Positions 56,501 to 64,000 of a DNA stretch of 64,000 nt are shown one piece after another. Made by a program: the position numbers and the translations under genes. The stretch is from the NCBI GenBank assembly GCA_015227615.1, contig JAALGZ010000064.1, forward strand, positions 62,001 to 126,000. The letters are read 5' to 3'. How positions within the stretch are numbered: position 1 is the first letter of the stretch; each line of letters opens with the position of its first letter. Below the pieces are notes generated by a model. That model was not told the DNA's origin, ran no database searches, and saw only the letters and a list, made by a program, of their open reading frames with translations. The stretch is from Labyrinthula sp. Ha (lineage: Eukaryota; Sar; Bigyra; Labyrinthulida; Labyrinthulaceae).

Positions 56501-57330
56501 GTTCCCATGGATACCTACAAGCTGCTTGCCGATACGCATGGATATTGCTGAGGTTGAAATACTATTCAAGATTTTCTTAGAAGGAACCGCATTAGATGTG
56601 TTCTTCCTGCATCCTCGGTGGAGCATATCAGCATTGGATCCGATTAAAGGAGCAGCTTTAGATTATAGAATATTGAAGGTTGATCAAGTGCCGTGGACCA
56701 TGCTGTTCGAGTTGCTTCCAAATGGATTTAGCTTTTTCGGGCTGGTAAATGCAATAGAGGACAGAGCACAAAGAATTATTCGATATGCAGTCTTAAATCT
56801 CATGAAAGCCGTTTCTTGTATAAAAGGTAATGTTGACGAAGAACTGTGACCATCTATATGTTATTTAGTGATGCACGGGAAAGAAACTTCTTTGGTTGAT
56901 AAGAAAGAAAAATCTTCGAAAAACCAGATTAGACAAAACAGTGGAGTTGATTTGATCTTGGAATCACATCGAGAAAGAAACAAAAAAGTACAGCACTTGC
57001 ATGAGGTAAAAATTGCCGAAGTTTCAAAGAATGTAATCAAAATTCAAATATTTTAAAGTTGTGGAATCTACTAAAAGTTTGGATTACCATTACAACAGAG
57101 CTACCATAAATAATTTCGATAGTTGTATTTGAGGATAAGAATTTTATTCAGAGGGAAGATCAAATATATAAAGGTTAATGATGGTTTAATATATGTACTA
57201 GACTACCTTTGGATAGTATTGTAATATAGAGTTAGAAGGCTTTGGTTAGAATATAAGAATTTTAGATACAGATTTTCAGCTATATAAAGTAAGTGAAACA
57301 AGAGATAGAAGAAAAGATTAGATAAATACC
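53550..57330 (+). mobile_element. Decayed chromodomain Gypsy fragment, copy 2 of the duplicated block
   Basis: Same element as at 31185-34450 but with more of the RNase H side (ISSDASMRL near 53.69 kb, then KKNANISSLYGLAIKFQEAN near 53.97-54.04 kb, which aligns with the corresponding part of the young element, and YALADLV). Integrase traces lie near 54.6-54.9 kb, chromodomain and Myb/SANT-like traces near 55.5-56.0 kb and an MT-A70-like region about 56.5-57.05 kb (LVNAIEDRAQRIIRYAV). It has dozens of breaks. From about 54.06 kb rightwards it duplicates copy 1; further left the two differ. Confidence 0.75.
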
Positions 57331-57369
57331 AAAGAAAAGAACTCTTCAATAATAGTTGATAATTTATTT

Positions 57370-58329
57370 TTATCCCAACAAGTTATTATATAAGTATGAT
57401 TTAAATCTACAGGATGACTTGAAGGTCTTATTTCTACCAAGTTCAAAAGAAACTTTTCTTCCAGCCTCCTTAGCAAAATAAGTAAAAGAAACTAAACCCC
57501 AAGCTAGACCAAGGTGTTGGCTCAAATTATCATCAATATATATAGAAAACTCAGTTTCTTCATGATATTTCAAGTATTCCTTTACAGCCAACAACGTAAA
57601 AACATAAACTTTGCCCTCATTATGTTCTAATATCGATATAATAGATATTCTTAACTTTTGAATACTCAATCTAGAATAATTTCTTGAATCTCTAAATATT
57701 CTATACATATCAAGAGTTGGAAAAACATATATTTCACTAGTTTCAAATTTCCACTTCGTTGAAGAATTGAACACTTCTTCCATAGGTCGTAACTTTATTA
57801 ATCTATAATATGCTCGATATTCCCGTTGTAAAAATAAGGCATCAAAATCATGTTCCTCAAATTCAAAGGAAGAAATATTACTCACTTCAAAATATTCCAT
57901 AAGGTCTCCACTTTGAAAAAAATTAGACACTTTTAAACTATATTTTTTTATATCAAAATTATTCTTCAAAGAATTTATAATATTTTCATATCCTTCAGCA
58001 ACTTTTTTTGAATCTTTATCAACATACTTTTCTCGTTTTCCATCTTTTGTTGTTCCAACTTCCATACCTGTTTCATTTGTGTAAAATAACCTAAATTTCT
58101 TTCTTAATACTTTCATATTATTCAATTTTATTAAATCTGAATGTTTAATATCATTATCTAAAAGTACAGTTGACAAACTTTGTTCAAATTCTGTCTCATT
58201 GTAGACACTTTTACCAGGGAGTATTATAAAATCCATATCTAAGTCTACCCAGGTAGAAGAATATCTATCTCTGGGATCAGGTAAGGCCCCAATATAAGTT
58301 ATTACTTTAGCTTCTATTTTAAGCTCCAT
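57370..58329 (-). CDS. Member 3 of the unknown 320-residue protein family
   Basis: ATG at 58329 (MELKIEAKV), 319 residues, paralogue of 34495-35454 by the block duplication. About 21 residues differ; they cluster around the middle (SNFFQSGDL and REYRAYYRLIKLRP here) while most of the protein is unchanged, and the frame is uninterrupted. Both copies staying open suggests that both are either recent or maintained. Function unknown; see the entries for the other two members. Confidence 0.75.
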   Translation of the reverse strand: MELKIEAKVITYIGALPDPRDRYSSTWVDLDMDFIILPGKSVYNETEFEQSLSTVLLDNDIKHSDLIKLNNMKVLRKKFRLFYTNETGMEVGTTKDGKREKYVDKDSKKVAEGYENIINSLKNNFDIKKYSLKVSNFFQSGDLMEYFEVSNISSFEFEEHDFDALFLQREYRAYYRLIKLRPMEEVFNSSTKWKFETSEIYVFPTLDMYRIFRDSRNYSRLSIQKLRISIISILEHNEGKVYVFTLLAVKEYLKYHEETEFSIYIDDNLSQHLGLAWGLVSFTYFAKEAGRKVSFELGRNKTFKSSCRFKSYLYNNLLG

Positions 58330-58439
58330 AATGATACAATTTATAATTGTTATGCTTCTTTTATTCAATATTTATTTGAATTTGTTCTTTTTCATACCCA
58401 AAAGTATGTCTTTGTTGGACATTCCAAAATAGTCATGTT

Positions 58440-58449
58440 TATATTTTTA
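58440..58449. other. Empty insertion site of the LINE-derived element
   Basis: A single TATATTTTTA where copy 1 has the 1.235-kb insert flanked by two. It shows that the insertion happened in copy 1 after the block was duplicated, or that the copies were sampled from different insertion states. Confidence 0.88.
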
Positions 58450-60413
58450 CTGAACAAATAAAATATTTAAAAGAATAAGAAATATAAAATATAATATCAA
58501 TAGATTCTAATCCATTGAATAGAAAACATATAAAAAATACAATTATACGTCTAAAAGTAAAATAAATATTTATTAGAACTAAAATTTTAGTTTCAATGGT
58601 GTATTGAAATCGAGATAAACTCCCTCTTCTTGATGGACAAAACATCTACAGGAGAGAACTCCTGTTTGCTGATATACTGATTGAAGAAAATATAATTTTA
58701 TTGGATATACTGGAAAGATAAACAAGTTATCTTAATTTAAACTATCTGCCACTCTAACTTGATGCCTTCAATTTCCTACTAATGCGTGTACTAGCTAAGA
58801 AATCAATAATGGTATTAAAATAGTATGAAAGATTATGGAATAACGACTGGCCTCTAAGTATATGTCAAACTTTTGACTTGAGCTTATGTTAAAATATATC
58901 CTTCTGCTCGTATCCCTCACTTAATACTTCTTCCACTTTAGAACACGTTGCCTTCTTCTTCTACTAGTACACACGAAAAACCCCATGTGAATACCATCTA
59001 GCTTAAAGTTCGATCAAATATTTCCTTTTCGTGTAAAGTGAAACAAATTTAATATAGAATATTTTTTCCGGTAATAGAGATTAACTTTAGTTAATCTGTT
59101 AGAAATTTCATCACACTTCTCTTTCTCTTGGTATAAAACCACCTATCTGAATAGATAACTAAACATTCAGAAGAACATTAAGATTTCCGGAAAACCCTAT
59201 TTCAAATAAACAAAATTAGCTAGCAGTGCTTTGGAATTAAAACGTTGAATTATGCATCAAATATTAGAATATGTTTCTTTGGTGTTCATGAACTTTGTAC
59301 ATAGACAAAAAAGATTTCACAGTATATTCTCTTGTATTAGAGTTCATTTGTAGAATATGAGTAGTTCTTGCTATGAGGTTGCTTAGATGTCAAACTACTA
59401 GGTGGAAATAAAAATCCATTTTTCGTATATTGGCTTAGACTCTTTTCACGTACTCTAATAAAAGCCAATTTAACAAATCTATTTATCATTTACTTTATGG
59501 TTTGAGAATCGTAAACATACTTTGAGACATAATTTTTTTTTGTAAGTAAAGTTTGAAATATAATCAAAACTACTCAACTCAACCTAAATCAAGAATTAGG
59601 ATAATATGATAAACTATTTAATACTCCGGTAACTCCATTCTTGGAGAATTCGTTTCATACAAATATTCTTCAGTCTTTAAATATGAGGTGGTTATATATC
59701 TTGTTTTCCTGTATTGTGCAAATATTAAATACTAAATAAAACCTCTTATTATCAATCCAAGAAACCAGCAGACAAAGTACTCAAATAAATATGAGTAGAA
59801 TCTTTATTCAGTACTTGGTATATGATTATAAGCTGCTAGGTTTTTGTGTGTTGACACCATGCAGTTTTAAAACTCATTTTCATATATCCTTCATTTCAAG
59901 TGATTATTTAGATCTTTTTGCAGAAGTTAGACTATACTAATCATAATTATCTAACAAAATAAAATCAAATTTTATTCTACCTTTCAGACCTTCACAGCAA
60001 AGAATTTCTTATCTATCCATTGTATCGATATAAGTATAAATTGGTTAGTATTTAATAATGTATTCTATTGGTTACAAGGTACGTTGTGATTGATTAGTAA
60101 TTACGATCATAAGAGTCAGAGTTACAATCCAATACAATAGCAAAAAAGTACAACTAAATAAGAAGTAAAAGAAAGAGATAACAAACGAGTGTCAAGGAGC
60201 AATCAGGCAATTTTAATAGTGAACAGAGAGACAATCAAGCAAAGTATCTAAAAGTTCGAACGAGTACCTATCTATCTGAGCCAAATTCCAGATAGATCTA
60301 CTATAAATGATGTTTCTAAATATTATTATCGACTGAATTCGATATAATTAAGATAAAAAAAAAGAAATAATATCATCAATATAACAAAGTAAAAAGCCTC
60401 AGACGCTAAAAAT
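58450..60413. other. Duplicated, mostly non-coding stretch (copy 2)
   Basis: Match of 36821-38782 with scattered substitutions and small length changes, most visible around 59.05-59.25 kb. No gene is supported. Confidence 0.4.
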
Positions 60414-60551
60414 ATGTCATGGAGTCATAATTTAGAAGATGAATGCAATGACAAATTTACACAATATAATACAGTTGTGAAAATATTTGGAATCGAAGAG
60501 GACGTTCAGTCAGACAAAACTTCTGAAATTGAGACATACGACTTTATTTAA
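60414..60551 (+). CDS. Short acidic frame, 45 residues, copy 2
   Basis: ATG 60414 to TAA 60551 (MSWSHNLEDECND..., ends EIETYDFI). Same length as at 38783-38920 with about seven residue changes, all without breaking the frame. Confidence 0.35.
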   Translation: MSWSHNLEDECNDKFTQYNTVVKIFGIEEDVQSDKTSEIETYDFI

Positions 60552-60601
60552 GGAACATAACTCTACTAGTTCTTTCATAATCAACAGCTTAACTATTGCA
60601 A

Positions 60602-60842
60602 GAAGCTAGAATTATTAGAAAGGACCTGTTTTATGTTTGTCAGGGTTATAAAGACTATAGAAACTTGCTTTGAATGTATTTCCGCAACTGCTTGGGCTAA
60701 AGTTATGACAATAAGGGAGCTTCTAAGAAGTACTGCATCGAAAGGTGTAAAAGATTCATTTATTTCAGCCCAAAGTCTAGGGTTTTCAGTATGAAGGGGC
60801 TTTATGTGTTTTTTTACCTTTACAAAGAGCTATAGTCTCCAT
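60602..60842 (-). pseudogene. Copy 2 of the 82-residue frame, shifted
   Basis: Matches 38962-39210, but one extra T in the poly-T run near 60812 changes the frame close to the start (after METIALCKG). Probably not functional in this copy. Confidence 0.4.
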
Positions 60843-61051
60843 AATTCAATTCTTGTTGAATTTGAAATCAATGTATACAACTAGAGACCCTGACAACACT
60901 AAACGAATAAAAAATATACAATTAAACCCCAAAACAATTAATAGATGAGCTTAGTCAGAAGAGAAAAGGCTGGTGCGAGGCTTTTGTCGAAGGCTCATCT
61001 GAATCATATAAAATTTAGTTTAGGAACTATATCGACTCATACAAAACTCGT

Positions 61052-61297
61052 ATGTTACAACTGTTTTGGAGGAAGACAAGGCAAAAATTAACTTTTAAAA
61101 AAGTTATTGCCGCTAACTCCTTCTATGCTAAATTAGCTAAAGCTATGTATGAATATTTCATAAAGTCTTTAAGAGTACATCTGATAAGTATTCACGTGTT
61201 AGAAGAAAATCAAGTAAATGTAAACAACACTGAGTTCTCAATGTTTCATCGTCCTATTTGGAGGCATCTTGGCTTTTCAAATTGTCAGCGAGATTAG
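61052..61297 (+). CDS. Hypothetical protein, 81 residues, copy 2
   Basis: ATG 61052 to TAG 61297. The product is the same as at 39420-39665, and the overlapping second frame (to about 61503) is also open here with a slightly different end. See copy 1 for description. Confidence 0.4.
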   Translation: MLQLFWRKTRQKLTFKKVIAANSFYAKLAKAMYEYFIKSLRVHLISIHVLEENQVNVNNTEFSMFHRPIWRHLGFSNCQRD

Positions 61298-61904
61298 ACA
61301 CAAGTATAACTTTCTCAGTTCATGAATTCTTCCCTAATTTTGAAGATAGAAAACGCATTTGTCTTCGTGATAGCGAGAAAATTTCTATTTTATATCCAAA
61401 AAATCTTTCTCAGCTCTGTATATACATGGATCTTACCCAGAGTATAATGAAAACAAGAATCTTTAAGATTTGTGCAAACGTCTTAAGGTCCCCTCTTCGT
61501 TGAGAATGCTCACAATTTGGGTTTCTTTATTTTAGTAGATCGGGTCGATTGATCGAAATTGGATCCTGGGATGTTGAACAGGATATATTCTGAGTATTCC
61601 AAAACCTGTTCAAGCTGCCTCACACGATGAAGCAAGAGGAAACTTAACTGTAGTTTCAAATAGTTGTATCATTTTTCCTTTCGAAAAATACGGGAAGAAA
61701 AGCACCTTGTATTCTTGGAGTTTTCCTCTCTGCTGTTTCGAGTCAAGAGCAGAAGTACCTAATTTTTGTTTAAAGGCAATTAAAATAAAAGATAATGAGG
61801 CCATGATATTCAACAGGACATTCCTTGATCTTTCGGAGTAAACTAGAGGTGTTAATTACGACAACTCAACGCTTTTCTAAAGGTTTTATGCTGCTTGTCT
61901 TCAA

Positions 61905-62132
61905 GTGGGAAAATGGGAAAATATTTCAAATAATAATTCTAATCTTGTGGGTTTGATTATTCAAAATTATGAGACCGATCAAAAAGAAAAAGATAAAAAT
62001 ATGCAGATATATCAAAATGGAAACAATAACAATAAGCAGAAATCTCAAGAGGAAGATATGGATATCCTCTTGCATTCCAGGAAAAATATCGAGAGCAGCT
62101 TCGTACATCTCTTATTTTCCTTTGAGGATTGA
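61905..62132 (+). CDS. Small Asn/Gln-rich frame, copy 2
   Basis: A TTG-started frame, with no early ATG in this reading, gives about 75 codons: NISNNNSNLVGLIIQN, then KDKNMQIYQNGNNNNKQKSQ and a C-terminal SSFVHLLFSFED. It is the longer version of the frame that is shifted in copy 1 at 40264-40506. A continuation after a possible 70-base intron is interrupted by a TAG in this copy. Partial or decayed gene. Confidence 0.3.
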   Translation: MGKWENISNNNSNLVGLIIQNYETDQKEKDKNMQIYQNGNNNNKQKSQEEDMDILLHSRKNIESSFVHLLFSFED

Positions 62133-62357
62133 AAGTTTATGAGGGATGAGAACAAATTTAAATAATTACAATTGCTACTATAATGCACTGATCTTGTTGT
62201 ACAGGTGCCATAGATTTCTGATATGAATTCTATCAAGCCAAACTATGAGTCTTTTTTAATCCAGAACTGTTGAAAACCTTTGTGGGCATTGTGTTGTAAT
62301 TCAAATAAAACATAAGTCTCTTTTCTTTATACAAATTAAAAGGCTTAATTAGCGGTC

Positions 62358-62585
62358 TTGACTTATTTATATGTTCCTTTTTACCTTTTGTTACGCAAAA
62401 TCAAAAATATAGAGTCGAAGCTACATAAAACTAATACCAGACTCAAACTCGTAAATAAACTGCTCTCTCCTTACACGTGCTTAGTTACTGGAACGTACAA
62501 CACATCGAGACAAGAGAAGTCAGAGGGAAACGGTGAACAGAATATAGTTATCTTGGGGGACAAACATGGAGAAGTAAGCACTTGA
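62358..62585 (+). pseudogene. Open frame without ATG, copy 2
   Basis: Match of 40723-40941 (YVPFYLLLRKIKNIESKL, LSPYTCLVTGTYN) with many residue changes and a different C-terminal end. Confidence 0.25.
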
Positions 62586-63334
62586 GCCTGCTAAGAGCAA
62601 AGAATATCAAGAAACTATAGTTGGAAGAAATAAGTAGGAGTTTAAGCTTATAATCATAACTAACTCACGCAAAAAAATAAAATTTTGTAGTAGTGGGTAT
62701 ACCTTTGAACAGAATCGATTCGTCATTAAGAAGACCTTAAAGTTAACGAATGTTTAAGGGTGACAAAAAACTGTGTCTTACTTTAGTTAGTCACTAATCC
62801 TTTTTCGCATTCAAAAAAAATGCATCACTTTTTTAACGTTTTATTGTATCAAACACATAATCCTCCTTTTGATTTAGAAGGAACTGGTAGCTGAAAGTGC
62901 TGCCGGTAGCCGACCGTGTGAAAAGCTAGAAGCAGAGATTCAATCTTCTTGGGTGCTGTGCTTTTTAGTAGCCGCTCAAGATTGTGGACTTTGAAATAAA
63001 ATTATATTCACTTAGAGAAAAATAATAAAAACTTATTTATTATAAATAAACTATTTTGCCTTGGGTAACCAGCAATATTAGTTCTGACTTAATTCAATAT
63101 GTGTTTTTTTCGTAGGTTAAATAATAAATTTGATGTACTAAGGTTTACAGCACCACATCATGTAAAATGAATATTTTAGTAAACTTTAATCGTAAGAAAT
63201 TAATCGGCTGTTACAAATCACTGATCCTGTGAAAACTCGACTTCATTCCATGTCCTTGAGATATCTCAATTGAACAAATTAAATAACATAATACATCAGA
63301 AAAACAATCAAAAAAGCTATAATTTTGTTTGAAC

Positions 63335-64000
63335 TGGATCCTGATGCTATTTTAGAAGTCAATTATGAGTTTGAAACCTATCAAAAACCAACAGAAAATA
63401 AAAGGAGAAGAATTAAGACTACATGCTGTCGCGAGAAACTTTAAGACAAGTACAAAAAGAAGAACAAGTGATCAAACTACACTTAACGTAAAACCAGGAA
63501 CTAGATGAGAAGTACAAAGAAGGTTCAAACGAAAAAATTAACGAGGATATTGTTCCGAAAATGTACCAGGATTGATATTTGAAAGAATGGATTGCTTATA
63601 AATAGTTTATACATAAAAACAAAAGAAATAAAGTAAAAAATAAAACAAAAAGTATATCTGGATGGCTGGCATGGAAAAACAAATCTCGGGAGTTGTTTAA
63701 AAAGTTTTGGGTGGCTAGCCACAAGAAGAAAACAAACCCAAAGTGCAGAAAAGAGAAATTCCCAATGAAACTACTTCTCCATGGAGACAAAAAGCAATCT
63801 CTCGGCGGTGGTAGGAGCTTAGAAAGAGTATTTGGTATTGGCCTAAGTACAAATTCACAGATAGTGCAAGATGTTACGAATACTAGTTTGGATATTCTCT
63901 TTGCGCAGAATGAATAGCTTGATTTCGGATAGGAACCTATTGAGCTGGACACTTTAGCTTGGGATAATATCAAAGAAGAAATCGATAATAAGCTTGTTAC
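63335..64000 (+). pseudogene. Decayed coding sequence, copy 2
   Basis: Nearly the same as 41690-42375, with the same breaks (for example the TAG upstream of the KKFWVASHKKK piece), so the decay predates the block duplication. It runs to the window end. Confidence 0.35.

Larger units (their letters stand above)
54060..64000. repeat. Large duplicated block, copy 2 (runs off the window)
   Basis: Direct repeat of 31185-42395 without the LINE-derived insert. It contains the same Gypsy fossil, the third 320-residue family member and the same set of small frames in the same order. Confidence 0.92.

Noticed and set aside
1-64000. CRISPR arrays, bacterial operons, Polinton-type elements
   Set aside because: No regularly spaced short repeats, no ribosome-binding sites or operon packing, and no protein-primed polymerase or capsid-type genes beyond retroelement gag.

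Overview
The window is strongly AT-rich eukaryotic nuclear DNA. Likely coding sequence includes a large intron-free gene for an ankyrin-repeat class II histone deacetylase, exons with T-rich 3' splice acceptors, an APE-type LINE, Copia- and Gypsy-class retroelements with chromodomains, and long stretches without genes. All three stop codons appear to be used normally. I cannot name the species. Ankyrin-repeat HDACs are known from apicomplexans and some photosynthetic eukaryotes, and chromodomain Gypsy elements are widespread, so an AT-rich protist or other early-branching eukaryote is a reasonable guess, no more.

Layout. 0-11 kb is the most host-like part: the 3' end of an unknown gene (2-349), a possible terminal exon, a small reverse-strand gene, the ankyrin-HDAC gene (3304-5769, reverse), a 124-codon hypothetical gene, a possible spliced exon pair near 8.4 kb, and the first member of a roughly 320-residue unknown protein family (9958-10947). 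At 11013-15290 a nearly complete LINE sits in the opposite orientation to the window, inside a host exon, flanked by an exact 13-bp target duplication. 15.4-21 kb is almost gene-free, with one decayed gene. 21214-28532 is a broken Gypsy element with very short LTRs and a 4-bp target duplication, next to a decayed Copia fragment (about 28.6-31.2 kb).

From about 31.2 kb to 42.4 kb lies a block that recurs at about 54.1 kb to the window end: a decayed chromodomain Gypsy element, a second and third member of the 320-residue family, and several small or decayed reading frames. The first copy carries an extra 1.235-kb LINE-derived insertion; the second copy preserves the empty site. Between the two copies, at 45121-52813, sits a young, nearly whole chromodomain Gypsy element.

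The outstanding observation is the last reading frame of that young element. Downstream of integrase and chromodomain it carries, in order, a Myb/SANT-like segment, an aspartic protease motif (LLDSGAG) and an MT-A70-type adenine methyltransferase (DPAW). Related Myb/SANT-plus-MT-A70 modules are recognisable in the same 3' place in the two older Gypsy lineages of the window (21-28 kb, and the duplicated fossil at 31-34 and 53-57 kb). This looks like a retroelement lineage with a long-held methyltransferase module; the protease sits before the reverse transcriptase in the 21-28 kb lineage but after the integrase in the young one. That adenine methylation serves the element (self-marking, target choice or escape from silencing) is inference.
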